Source: CAVUPF01 sp963777915
GTDB taxonomy: Bacteria; Actinomycetota; Thermoleophilia; Solirubrobacterales; 70-9
Length of the DNA: 64,000 bases
Assembly: GCA_963777915.1 (NCBI GenBank)
Contig: CAVZSH010000005.1
Location: 186,001-250,000, forward strand
Direction of reading: 5' to 3'
Shown: positions 31,200 to 39,446 of the stretch, in pieces
Layout: each line of letters begins with the position of its first letter
Position numbering within the stretch: position 1 is the stretch's first letter
The notes under the pieces: model-generated
Database searches by the model: none
Told to the model about the DNA's origin: nothing
What the model saw: only the letters and a program-made list of their open reading frames with translations
Made by a program: the position numbers and the translations under genes

Positions 31200-32414
31200 A
31201 TGGCCGTAGAGACCGCCGCCTACAGCGAGCAGACCGAGATCCAGCGTGACATCACCGAGATGGTGCGCCAGTTCGCCGACGAGCAGATCATCCCCAACGC
31301 TGAGCACTACGACCACGAGGACTCCTTCCCGGAGCCGATCGTCGAGCAGATGAAGGAGCTGGGCCTGTTTGGGGTGACGATCCCCGAGGAGTACGGTGGC
31401 ATGGGGCTCGACCTGACCACCTACGCGATGATCGTCGAAGAGCTCTCCCGCGGCTGGATCTCGATCTCCGGCGTCGTCAACACCCACTTCATCGGCTCCT
31501 ACCTGCTGATGAAGTTCGGCACCGAGGAGCAACGGGACTACTTCCTGCCGAAGATGGCGACCGGGGAGATCCGCGCCGCCTTCTCGCTCTCAGAGCCCGA
31601 GGTCGGCTCTGACGTACAGGGCATCAAGTCGACTGCCAAGAAGGGGGAGGACGGCAACTGGGAGCTCAACGGGCAGAAGATGTGGGTCACCAACGGGCTC
31701 GGCTCCGGCGTCGTCTTCGTGCTGATGAAGACCGATACGAAGGCCGACCCTCCGTATAAGGGGATGACCTGCTTCATCACCGAGAAGGAGCCCTGGGCGG
31801 AGGAGAACACAGGCGAGTTCAAGGGCCTCGTCGTCCCGCCCAAGATCAAGAAGATGGGCTACAAGGGGGTCGAGTCGACCGAGCTGGTTTACGACGGCTA
31901 TCGTTGCCCGCCCGAGCGGGTGCTGGGCGGCGAGGAGGCGGGCGTCGGCCAGGGTTTCGTGCAGATGATGGACGCCCTGGAGGTCGGCCGCGTGAACGTC
32001 GCCGCCCGTGGCGTCGGCATCGCCCAGCGCGCCCTGGAGCTGGCGCTGCGCTACAGCCAGGAGCGAAAGACCTTCGGCAAGCCGATCGCCCAGCACCAGG
32101 CGATCCAGTTCAAGCTCGCCGACATGGCCACCAAGATCGAGGCTGCCCGTCTTCTCACCCGCAAGGCGGCCCGGATGAAGGACGCCGGCGAGCGCTCTGA
32201 CTTGGAGGCGGGGATGGCGAAGCTGCTCGCCTCGGAGACCGGCAAGGAGTGCGTCGAGGAATGCTTCCGCATCCACGGCGGCTACGGCTACTCCAAGGAG
32301 TATGAGATCGAGCGCCTCTACCGCGACGCCCCGTTGCTTCTGATCGGCGAGGGGACCTCGGAGATCCAGCGCATGGTGATCGGGAAGAAGCTGTTGCAGA
32401 GGCACAAGATCTGA
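31200..32414 (+). CDS. acyl-CoA dehydrogenase
   Basis: An FAD-dependent acyl-CoA dehydrogenase of 404 residues. FGVTIPEEYGGMGLDLTTYAMIVEEL, AAFSLSEPEVGSDV and WVTNGLGSGVVFVLMKTD are the N-terminal and middle domains; YSQERKTFGKPIAQHQAIQFKLADMATKIEAAR and EECFRIHGGYGYSKEYEIERLYRDAPLLLIGEGTSEIQ, read in parts, are the C-terminal FAD-contact and catalytic region (YRDAP). A ribosome site AAGGAG precedes the ATG. Candidate roles are methylsuccinyl-, isovaleryl- or butyryl-CoA oxidation. A 29-codon relic made of its first 15 and last 13 codons lies at 38243-38329. Confidence 0.95.
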   Translation: MAVETAAYSEQTEIQRDITEMVRQFADEQIIPNAEHYDHEDSFPEPIVEQMKELGLFGVTIPEEYGGMGLDLTTYAMIVEELSRGWISISGVVNTHFIGSYLLMKFGTEEQRDYFLPKMATGEIRAAFSLSEPEVGSDVQGIKSTAKKGEDGNWELNGQKMWVTNGLGSGVVFVLMKTDTKADPPYKGMTCFITEKEPWAEENTGEFKGLVVPPKIKKMGYKGVESTELVYDGYRCPPERVLGGEEAGVGQGFVQMMDALEVGRVNVAARGVGIAQRALELALRYSQERKTFGKPIAQHQAIQFKLADMATKIEAARLLTRKAARMKDAGERSDLEAGMAKLLASETGKECVEECFRIHGGYGYSKEYEIERLYRDAPLLLIGEGTSEIQRMVIGKKLLQRHKI

Positions 32415-32419
32415 GCCGG

Positions 32420-32782
32420 ATGGCATCGACCTCCGACCTGATCAAGACCGCCGTCGAGCGCTTCCAGGCCGAAGTCCCTGCCCTGCAGAAACTGAAGCTG
32501 GTATTCGGCCTGGAACTGAAAGCGCGGCACGACATCCAGCTCTACCGGGTCGAGGTGCCGGACCTGAAGATCACGAAAGACCTTGCCCAGGATGAGAGGG
32601 TCCTGGTCCAGATCGATCGCCCCCAGTTCAACGAGCTGGCCGAGCGCGGCACGCTAAGGAGCTACCGCAAAGCATTCGAGACCGGCCACATCAAGGCCAG
32701 CGGCGACTCCAACGTGCTGAAGCTTATCGCGCAGGTGGTGGAGCGCCAGGAAGCGCGCAGCCGCCTACGCAAAGTTCACTAA
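32420..32782 (+). CDS. SCP2-like small protein
   Basis: A 120-residue protein beginning five bases after the acyl-CoA dehydrogenase stop, so co-transcribed with it. VLVQIDRPQFNELAERGTLRSYRKAFETGHIKASGD, in parts, resembles the end of SCP2 sterol-carrier-like domains, where a helix is followed by A...G.I...GD. No signal peptide. SCP2 proteins bind fatty acyl-CoA or lipids, which would suit the neighbouring dehydrogenase. The family assignment is tentative. Confidence 0.5.
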   Translation: MASTSDLIKTAVERFQAEVPALQKLKLVFGLELKARHDIQLYRVEVPDLKITKDLAQDERVLVQIDRPQFNELAERGTLRSYRKAFETGHIKASGDSNVLKLIAQVVERQEARSRLRKVH

Positions 32783-33161
32783 GTGACGACGCTGCACGTC
32801 GCATCGACGGGTGGGCACCTGAAGCAGTTGCACCGGCTGCACCGGCTACTGCGCAGCATCTCCGGGCCCTTCCACTAGGCGATGTTCGATACACCGCAGG
32901 CCAGGTCGCTTCTCGCCGGGGAGACCGTCGACTACGTTCTCTTCGTCGGTGGTCGGGTCTCACTCAACGTGGCGCGCAACCTCCCCTGGGCGAGGCGAGC
33001 ACGTCGACGACCATCAGACACAGATCGCCGCCGAGCTCTCTTCACGCTCGCTCGCGCTCTCGGTCGACGCCGACGAATTGTCCCTCGACCACCTGCTCAC
33101 TGCGTCGGCAAAGCAGGTGAAGATGCGCTCGCCCGCGCCTCTGTTCGAACCCGTCGGCTGA
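32783..33161 (+). pseudogene. relic of the Alg14/Alg13-like glycosyltransferase
   Basis: The start TTLHVASTGGHLKQLHRLHR matches residues 2-21 of the 23563-24513 product; TAG replaces the Trp codon region near 32876, then FDTPQARSLLAGETVDYVLFVGGRVSLNVARNL continues. After NVARNL the sequence jumps, in another frame, to GEHVDDHQTQIAAEL and the gene end. The central 600 bp are missing. The relic lies directly upstream of a second PIG-L gene, as the intact gene does. Confidence 0.9.
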
Positions 33162-33209
33162 ATCCGGCTCCTGCGCGGAAGTCGAGGGACAGATTGGGTT
33201 CGACTTATC

Positions 33210-35105
33210 ATGAAGTCGATGGGCCATTGCATCCCGATGCCGAGATGGGGAGCGGTGGGAGCCCGGCGCTCTGCGATCACACTCACCCTTGCGCTTCTGT
33301 CGGCGCTCCTCCTGTCGATGAGGGGCGCGGAAGCGGCGGCCGCCTCGACGCCGGAATGTGCGTCGCGGGCGATGTACATCGTTGCGCATGAGGATGACAG
33401 CCTGCTCTTCCAAAGCCCGGACCTACTGCAGGATATCCGCAGCGGACGCTGCGTCCGCACCGTATTCCTGACCGCGGGGGACGATGGGAAACCCGAAGAA
33501 TATTGGATTGAAAGAGAAGCTGGTGCGGAGGCGGGGTACGCCCGGATGGCAGAAGTAGCCGATGCATGGGAACCCTCGTCGATTCAGGAAGACGGTCACC
33601 CAATCCGGCTTGAGACCCTCGAGGCCGAACCGCGTGTAACCCTGGTATTCATGCGCCTTCCCGATGGGGGCTATCCGGCGGGCGAAGGTTTCTCGCCCCG
33701 CTTCGAAAGCCTGATGAAGCTCTGGAACGGCGCCGAGAGCAGCATCACCGCCGTTGACGGCTCGACGACCTACGACTACCAAGGTCTAATCGAAACGCTC
33801 ACGGCGATGATGACGTCATTTCAGCCGCAGTGGATCGCGACCCAGAACTACAACGGCACGTTCGGCGATGGTGACCACCCCGACCACGTCGCCACCGCGA
33901 AATTCACCCAGGCTGCGCAGGATCTCTACACGGCACCACATCAGCTGATCGGATATGAAGACTATGAAACGTCGTCGGAGGAGGCGAACGTCTCGCCCGC
34001 TCTACTAATCGAAAAGGAAGCTGCATTTACTGCTTATAGCGAATACGACGAAGTGTGCACGGAGGGCTCCGAATGCGAAACCGAATACGAACGATGGCTT
34101 GAACGGCAGTATGTCGCCGGTACCGAAACGACAGGGGTCGTTGCCAACGCTGGCTACGCACAGACCGTGAACTCAGGCGAATCAGTGGAACTTGACGGTT
34201 CGCACAGCTCTGCTGAAGCCGGGGATCTCACCTACGAATGGACCCAGATCGCTGGTCCGTCCGTCGAACTGGGCAATGCCACCTCCGAAGCCCCATCCTT
34301 CGTCGCGCCGTCGGCAGCCGCGTCCCTTTCCTTCTCGCTGACCGTTTCGGACGGCACCGAGACCAGCGCCCCCAATGTCGTCCACATCCGGGTCGAAGGG
34401 TCGAATCCGACCCCGACCGCGGTTTCCGGCGAAGCCCAGTCGGTGGCCTCGGGCGAGACCGTCACCCTCGACGGCTCCCACAGCCTCAACCCCTACGGCC
34501 AGCCGCTCGAATATGAATGGACGCAGACCTCCGGACCGCCAGTCAGCTTGGCCGGTGCTTTGAGCGCCAAGCCGACGTTCACAGCGCCGTGGGGGCCGGC
34601 CTCGCTCGTCTTCTCCCTGGTGGTGACTAATGCCGCAACGTCGAGCGCTCCATCGACCGTAACCGTGACAGTAAGCAAGCCGAAACCAGAACCGACCGCC
34701 GCCTCGCCGCCGGCTGGACCCTCCACGTCGCAGACGCCGGGCGGTGATCCGGATCTCGCTACGCTCGTGCGGCTGTCGCGCCACGAGGTAAAGCTGCTCG
34801 CCCATCGAAGATCGCACCGCGTCATCTCCGTATTCGGGCCGCCATTCCGTCGCGTGTGGTGCACGGGCAGACTGCCCCGGGGGGTCCATTTCCGGGTCGT
34901 CGATAAGGACAGGATCGTTCTCGAAAGCGCCCGCAGGACCAAAAGGGTAGGCGTCTATAGGCTCACCGTGCATGTAGTGAGTCAAATGGGTACGGTCGAC
35001 CAAAGGGCGCTCGCAGTGGACGTGCTGTATCCGCCGAAGCAGGTTCTCAAGAGCGATGTTGAGGTTGTTCAGGCGTCTGAGGCGCGCCGCCGTCGGGCCT
35101 CGTAG
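33210..35105 (+). CDS. secreted PIG-L deacetylase with PKD-like domains (paralogue)
   Basis: A 631-residue exported protein. Signal peptide: residues about 18-43, ending AEAAAAST. The PIG-L domain has YIVAHEDDSLLF and GDGDHPDHVATAKF, both metal motifs intact. Two PKD-like domains follow (LDGSHSSAEAGDLTYEWTQ and LDGSHSLNPYGQPLEYEWTQ). A short Pro-rich linker leads to a basic C-terminal domain (LSRHEVKLLAHRRSHRVISVFG) not found in the larger paralogue, which instead has discoidin-like and Ig-like parts. GC content is lower and GAA codons more frequent than in neighbouring genes. The order relic-GT, PIG-L, relic-FemAB matches the intact block at 23.5-28.4 kb. Confidence 0.88.
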   Translation: MKSMGHCIPMPRWGAVGARRSAITLTLALLSALLLSMRGAEAAAASTPECASRAMYIVAHEDDSLLFQSPDLLQDIRSGRCVRTVFLTAGDDGKPEEYWIEREAGAEAGYARMAEVADAWEPSSIQEDGHPIRLETLEAEPRVTLVFMRLPDGGYPAGEGFSPRFESLMKLWNGAESSITAVDGSTTYDYQGLIETLTAMMTSFQPQWIATQNYNGTFGDGDHPDHVATAKFTQAAQDLYTAPHQLIGYEDYETSSEEANVSPALLIEKEAAFTAYSEYDEVCTEGSECETEYERWLERQYVAGTETTGVVANAGYAQTVNSGESVELDGSHSSAEAGDLTYEWTQIAGPSVELGNATSEAPSFVAPSAAASLSFSLTVSDGTETSAPNVVHIRVEGSNPTPTAVSGEAQSVASGETVTLDGSHSLNPYGQPLEYEWTQTSGPPVSLAGALSAKPTFTAPWGPASLVFSLVVTNAATSSAPSTVTVTVSKPKPEPTAASPPAGPSTSQTPGGDPDLATLVRLSRHEVKLLAHRRSHRVISVFGPPFRRVWCTGRLPRGVHFRVVDKDRIVLESARRTKRVGVYRLTVHVVSQMGTVDQRALAVDVLYPPKQVLKSDVEVVQASEARRRRAS

Positions 35106-35189
35106 ACGAAGTCGAGAACGCGCTTGATCGCTCCACTTGAGGGAGCGAGTCGCTGGCCCGGAGATCAGCGGTCAACCCTCAAGACGATC

Positions 35190-35515
35190 GGCATCGAGGA
35201 GCGGGGTGTCAAGGAAGCAGTAGGGGTGGCTCCAGACCGAGATGATCAAGGAGATGCGAGCACTCGGGTGATGCGAACGGGCATGCAGCCGACCCAATCG
35301 TTGCCGATCTGCATGACGAGGACGGCGACATCGTCTACCCCTAGCTTCTCGCTCGCAACGGTAACGAATGCGCGCTCGAAGAGGGGTTCAGCGCCGCGGC
35401 TCTTTCTGCCGGCCGATCCCATGCGGCCGAGGCGGCCAGACTCAACGAGCGCAGAGGAATGAGTTCGCAGCGCGGCTCGATAGCGGGGATCTACAAACAT
35501 GGGTCGATGCGACAT
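35190..35515 (-). pseudogene. relic of the CelD/FemAB-like acyltransferase
   Basis: Minus-strand reading gives EPLFERAFVTVASEKLGVDDVAVLVMQIGNDWVGCMPVRITR, in parts, matching residues about 28-70 of the 27364-28437 product. After a frameshift SVWSHPYCFLDTPLLDADRLEG ends at a stop. The remaining 250 residues are absent. It lies downstream of, and convergent with, the second PIG-L gene, as the intact paralogue does. Confidence 0.85.
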
Positions 35516-35559
35516 AGGCCGTCAAGCCTCCGTTGGCGGCGGGCTGCGCCTTCGCCTCG

Positions 35560-35715
35560 GTGTTGTGGACTGAATGCGTGCCTGCTTCTCGCAGGCTCGA
35601 TGACCGGGGCGCCGAAGAAGCAGACGATGAGGATCATCGACGAGCAAAAGGGCGAAGCCTGCGGTCTGGGTCGGGCGCTGGAGTCAATCGACCCTCGCGC
35701 TGGCCTTTCGCTCAA
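35560..35715 (+). pseudogene. relic of pabB with in-frame internal deletion
   Basis: The frame reads CLLLAGSMTGAPKKQTMRIIDE then QKGEACGL joined to GRALESIDPRAGL. Intact PabB has SMTGAPKKRTMEIIDELEGEARGV and, 70 codons later, GRAPMRAIDPRVDL. The join keeps the frame. It is followed 25 bp later by the Wzx flippase gene. Confidence 0.85.
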
Positions 35716-35739
35716 ATCGGCGAGCTGTCAAGGAGCAGC

Positions 35740-37197
35740 ATGAAGCTGGGTCAGAAAATCGCTCTCAACTCATCTTTCCAGGCGGCGAGGCAAATTTTCG
35801 TCGCCGCCACGGGGATCGTCAGCGTCGCAGTCGCCACCCGCTACCTGACGGTCGACCAGTACGGCGGTGTACTTGCCGCGCTGGTCCTCATCTCGCTGTT
35901 GTCTTTCGCGACCGACTTTGGCATCGCGGCAATGACGGTGCGAGCCATGGCTCGCGACCCAGAGAACGAGATCGCGATCTCCAGCAGCGCCTTCTGGGTC
36001 TGGGTGGCGTTCACGATCCCGACCGCGCTACTGATCCTCATTAGCGCCCAGATCTTCTACCCCGGTGCCGAAGGCGAAATCACCCGCGAGTCGGCGTTGA
36101 TCCTCATGACAATCTTTCCCTTCGGTCCGCTGGCCGGCGTCGCGGGAGTCCGCGCGGTCGCCGACCAGCGCGTCTGGATCGTCTCGCTTAGCTCGATCCT
36201 TGCTCGGGCCCTATCCCTCCTTGCTGTCATCCTGGCGGCCGCCCTTCACGGCGGACCACTGGGCATCGCCGCCGCCTTCGCCTCTGGTTTTATCTTCGAG
36301 CAGCTCTTCGCGATCGTCGCCATCCGGCCTCGGGTGGAATGGCGCGTCGGGTTGCACCGCGCCCGTATCTGGTCGCTCGTCGCCGCCGCGATACCGCTTG
36401 GCATGGTGATGGTCATCAATGGGCTCTACTTCCGCCTCGACGCTTTCCTGCTGTCGTTGCTCGGGAGCCAAAGCGACCTCGCTGTCTACGGCGTCGCCTA
36501 CAAAGCGTTCGAATCGCTCCTTGCCCTCCCGGGTTTCGTGATGGTTACGCTGATGCCGGTCCTCGCCCAGCTTGAGCTCAGCGATGCTCGCTTCCAGGAA
36601 CTTGTGCAGAAGGCGTTCACCGCGATGACGATCCTCGTCCTGCCGATTGTTGGCTTCTCGCTGTTTGGTCGCGAAGCGATGGTCGCCCTCGCCGGGCCCA
36701 AGTACGCCGGTGGCGGCCTGGTCCTCGCCCTGATCATGTGCAGCGTCGCTTTCGCGGGGGTCCAGGGAGTCTTCGGAAACGCGCTGGTCACCCAGGGTCG
36801 CCAGAGGGTCTTGCTACGTGTCTCGGGTGCCGTTCTCGTCGCCAACGCGCTGATCAACCTGGCGGTGATCCCGCTCTTCGGCGACCGAGGGGCGGCGGGG
36901 GCGTTGCTCCTAACGGAGAGCCTCTCATTGGTGCTGACGCTACGGGTCTACGGCAAGCTCTCCCCGGTCCCGCGCTTGCACGCACCGTGGCGGCTGCTGA
37001 TCGCGCTGGCGGCTCTAGTCGTGGTCGCTGCGGCATGTCTCGTCATCCCAACCGCGATCGGGGCGATCGGGGTTGGGATTGTCCTTGGCCTGATTGCCTA
37101 CGTGGCGGTCTTGATCGCCCTTCACGCGTTACCGTCTTATGTGCGGGAACCTGTCGAGTCGCTGGTCCGGTCGATTCGCCTGAGGAGCGCCGCATGA
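35740..37197 (+). CDS. oligosaccharide flippase (Wzx/MATE-like)
   Basis: A 485-residue integral membrane protein with about 12-14 hydrophobic segments, for example YGGVLAALVLISLLSFATDFGIAAM and FGPLAGVAGVRAVADQRVWIVSLSSILARALSLLAVILAAAL in parts. The start KLGQKIALNSSFQAARQIFVAATGIVSVAVATRYL is typical of polysaccharide exporters that flip lipid-linked repeat units across the membrane. AAGGAG lies before ATG 35740. The stop overlaps the ATG of the next glycosyltransferase by four bases. The pair stands between relics of pabB and acyl-CoA dehydrogenase, so it appears inserted in a duplicated block. Confidence 0.9.
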   Translation: MKLGQKIALNSSFQAARQIFVAATGIVSVAVATRYLTVDQYGGVLAALVLISLLSFATDFGIAAMTVRAMARDPENEIAISSSAFWVWVAFTIPTALLILISAQIFYPGAEGEITRESALILMTIFPFGPLAGVAGVRAVADQRVWIVSLSSILARALSLLAVILAAALHGGPLGIAAAFASGFIFEQLFAIVAIRPRVEWRVGLHRARIWSLVAAAIPLGMVMVINGLYFRLDAFLLSLLGSQSDLAVYGVAYKAFESLLALPGFVMVTLMPVLAQLELSDARFQELVQKAFTAMTILVLPIVGFSLFGREAMVALAGPKYAGGGLVLALIMCSVAFAGVQGVFGNALVTQGRQRVLLRVSGAVLVANALINLAVIPLFGDRGAAGALLLTESLSLVLTLRVYGKLSPVPRLHAPWRLLIALAALVVVAAACLVIPTAIGAIGVGIVLGLIAYVAVLIALHALPSYVREPVESLVRSIRLRSAA

Positions 37198-38150
37198 GGC
37201 CCAGGGTCTCGGTCTGCGTGCCGGCGTACCAGTCGGCAGCCCATCTCAAGGAGACCCTCGATTCAGTCTGGGGCCAGGATTTCGCCGACCTCGAGCTGAT
37301 CGTCGTCGATGATGGCTCGAACGACGCAACCGCGGAGATCCTCGCTGCCCAGACCGACTCGCGACTACGCGTTCATCGCCGCGAGGTCAACCTGGGTCAA
37401 GTCGCCACCGTCGCCGAGGCGGTCTCCCACGCGAACGGCGAGATGGTCAAGTTCCTCGACGCCGACGATCTGCTTCGCGCCGATTGCCTGGGGACCATGG
37501 TCGAGGCACTCGATGCAAATCCCGAGGCTGTCTTCGTCTTTTCGCGCCGGACGCTGCTGGTCGAGCAGCCAGACGACCCGGCGATTCGGGACTGGGTGGC
37601 GTCGATGTCCGAGCTGCATGTCTGCTTCGAGCGGATCGAGGAAGTCAATGACGGTCGCGAGCTTCTGCGGCAGTATCTACGTGGGTTGCTGCGGGGCAAT
37701 TGGATTGCCGAGCCGGCCGGAGTGATGGTGCGCCGCGACGACCTGCTGGCGGTGGGGGGCTACAACCGGCGGATCCGCCAGAACAACGACATGGACCTCT
37801 GGGTTCGCCTGATGGCTCGCGGCGATGTCGTTTTCCTTGAGGCGCCGCTGTACGAATACCGGCTTGCGTTCAGCGGCGTCACTGGAGGTTCGGCTGGCGA
37901 ACGTCAGTGGCTCGACCCGCTGTGGACCGCCGAGGGATTGGCGCAGATGGACGATTTCCCCGAGCCAGATCTTCTTCACCGGGCGCAGCGTCAGCTTCGC
38001 GCGACGGCCCTGCGACGGATGCTTCTGTCGCCGTTTCGGGAAACATCGGAGGCACCGTCCCGATTCGCTGACCTGGGCCGCTACGGCAGTTACCGACTGG
38101 CATGCCGAGTCGGATGCGCGAAGCCACTACACCGGCCTCTCCAGCCGTAG
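37194..38150 (+). CDS. glycosyltransferase family 2
   Basis: A 318-residue GT-A enzyme. VSVCVPAYQSAAHLKETLDSVWGQDFADLELIVVDDGSNDAT has the N-terminal nucleotide-sugar motif; MVKFLDADDLL holds the DxD metal site; MVRRDDLLAVGGYNRRIRQNNDMDLWVRLMARG is the acceptor-side motif with (N)D.DLW. No membrane segment. It overlaps the Wzx gene by four bases and presumably acts on the same repeat unit. The donor and acceptor sugars cannot be told from sequence. Confidence 0.92.
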   Translation: MRPRVSVCVPAYQSAAHLKETLDSVWGQDFADLELIVVDDGSNDATAEILAAQTDSRLRVHRREVNLGQVATVAEAVSHANGEMVKFLDADDLLRADCLGTMVEALDANPEAVFVFSRRTLLVEQPDDPAIRDWVASMSELHVCFERIEEVNDGRELLRQYLRGLLRGNWIAEPAGVMVRRDDLLAVGGYNRRIRQNNDMDLWVRLMARGDVVFLEAPLYEYRLAFSGVTGGSAGERQWLDPLWTAEGLAQMDDFPEPDLLHRAQRQLRATALRRMLLSPFRETSEAPSRFADLGRYGSYRLACRVGCAKPLHRPLQP

Positions 38151-38242
38151 TCGCCGTTTGGTTGCGCGATATCCTTGGCGCTCGGAGGAGCCTTGACTGT
38201 TCCGCCGGTCCTCCTCCTGAAAAACGACACGGATTAGGAGCA

Positions 38243-38329
38243 ATGGCCGTAGAGATCGTTCACAGCGAGCAGACCGAGATCCAGCGGTTGGTGATCGGGG
38301 AAAACCTCCTGCACAGGCTCAAGAACTGA
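38243..38329 (+). pseudogene. acyl-CoA dehydrogenase start-plus-end relic (29 codons incl. stop)
   Basis: The reading frame is MAVEIVHSEQTEIQ followed directly by RLVIGENLLHRLKN. The first part matches the start and the second the end of the dehydrogenase at 31200-32414. The join is at GAGATCCAGCG, found in the intact gene at 31236-31246 and 32361-32371; the missing 1,125 bp keep the frame. The AGGAGCAATGG ribosome site is preserved, and some upstream sequence (ATATCCTT) also matches. Confidence 0.93.
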
Positions 38330-38342
38330 GCTTCGCAGAGCT

Positions 38343-39446
38343 ATGAGGGCTGGCGCGCTCGCCGATGGGTGGCTGAACTTCCTCCCGCCGTTTCCGCCAT
38401 CCGTCCTATGGTCGCGACCGCGACCACTCCCGTTTCCGTTCGAGGACGAGCGCTGCCGCGTCTACGACCTGGGTCGCAATGGGCTCTGGCACGGCCTTCA
38501 GGCCCTCGGCCTGCGGGAGGGGGACGAGTTGCTGATGCCCGCCTACCACTGTGGCAGCGAGGTCGGCGCAGTCGTCGACCTCGGGATCGTCCCTCGTTTC
38601 TGGGGCGGGGATCGAAAACTGGAACCGGACGAGGAAGAGCTCGATCGTCTCCTCGGGCCGCGCACCCGCGGTCTCTACCTGATCCATCACCTGGGCTTGG
38701 CTCAGGATGCACCACGCTGGCGCCAGTGGTGCGACGCGCGGGGTCTGCTTCTGCTTGAGGACGCCGCTCCCGGCTGGCCAGGGGAACTGATGGGTCAACC
38801 ACTTGGGTCCTGGGGACATCTTTCTCTCCACTCGCCGTGGAAGACGTTCGGTCTTCCCAACTGTGGTGTCGTGCTTTGCGATCCACCCCCACAGGCCGTG
38901 CCGCCGGACACCTCCCTGCCCGCACAGGAGCTACTCAAGGGGTTCTTGCGCTGGCCACTCCAACACTTCGCCCCAGCGGCAACGCTGAAGGGGCAGGCGT
39001 ACAGGGAAGCGGTCGACAGCTCCGCTTCCTTCGACATCCACGAGCCGAGCCGGGGGGTCTCAAGGGCGAGCCTGTGGTTGCTCCGCCGGCTCGTCGAGCC
39101 CGGAGCTGCGAGCAGACGCGCTGGAAACTTCGACTGGCTTCTCGAGCGGATCGGTGAGCGGGTCGCTTTGCCATTCTCTCGCCCGGCGGGTGAAGGATGC
39201 CCGTTCGGTTTGCCGGTTGCGAGCGTCGACAAGCAGGGATTTCTGCGGCACCTTGCGAAGCGTGGGATCAGCGGCCTGAACTTCTGGTCCGTGCCACATC
39301 CGGTGTTACGCCGTGGCGCCTTCCCGGACCTGGATCGCCTACGCGAGACGATCGTCGTGCTTCCCGTCCACCAGCAGCTGTGGCAGCGTGATCTGGAACG
39401 ATTGGCGCGAGCTACGCTGGAATGGCGAGAGCGCGGGGGCGCGTGA
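38343..39446 (+). CDS. DegT/DnrJ/EryC1-like aminotransferase homologue
   Basis: A 367-residue PLP-enzyme-like protein. LGRNGLWHGLQALGLREGDELLMPAYHCGSEV is the cofactor-phosphate region, LLLEDAAPGWPGEL holds the conserved Asp, and HLSLHSPWKTFGLPNCGVVL includes the expected Schiff-base Lys (WKTF). DegT members make amino sugars for surface glycans; sequence around the Lys departs from the usual SFHxxKxxxxGEGG, so the substrate may differ. It ends in TGATG with the next glycosyltransferase, indicating one transcript. Start ATG 38343 lies 13 bases after the ACAD relic stop. Confidence 0.78.
   Translation: MRAGALADGWLNFLPPFPPSVLWSRPRPLPFPFEDERCRVYDLGRNGLWHGLQALGLREGDELLMPAYHCGSEVGAVVDLGIVPRFWGGDRKLEPDEEELDRLLGPRTRGLYLIHHLGLAQDAPRWRQWCDARGLLLLEDAAPGWPGELMGQPLGSWGHLSLHSPWKTFGLPNCGVVLCDPPPQAVPPDTSLPAQELLKGFLRWPLQHFAPAATLKGQAYREAVDSSASFDIHEPSRGVSRASLWLLRRLVEPGAASRRAGNFDWLLERIGERVALPFSRPAGEGCPFGLPVASVDKQGFLRHLAKRGISGLNFWSVPHPVLRRGAFPDLDRLRETIVVLPVHQQLWQRDLERLARATLEWRERGGA

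Noticed and set aside
35129..35147. Short hairpin CGCTCC-N7-GGAGCG after the second PIG-L gene
   Set aside because: Only six base pairs and no T-run; too weak to call a terminator in GC-rich DNA.
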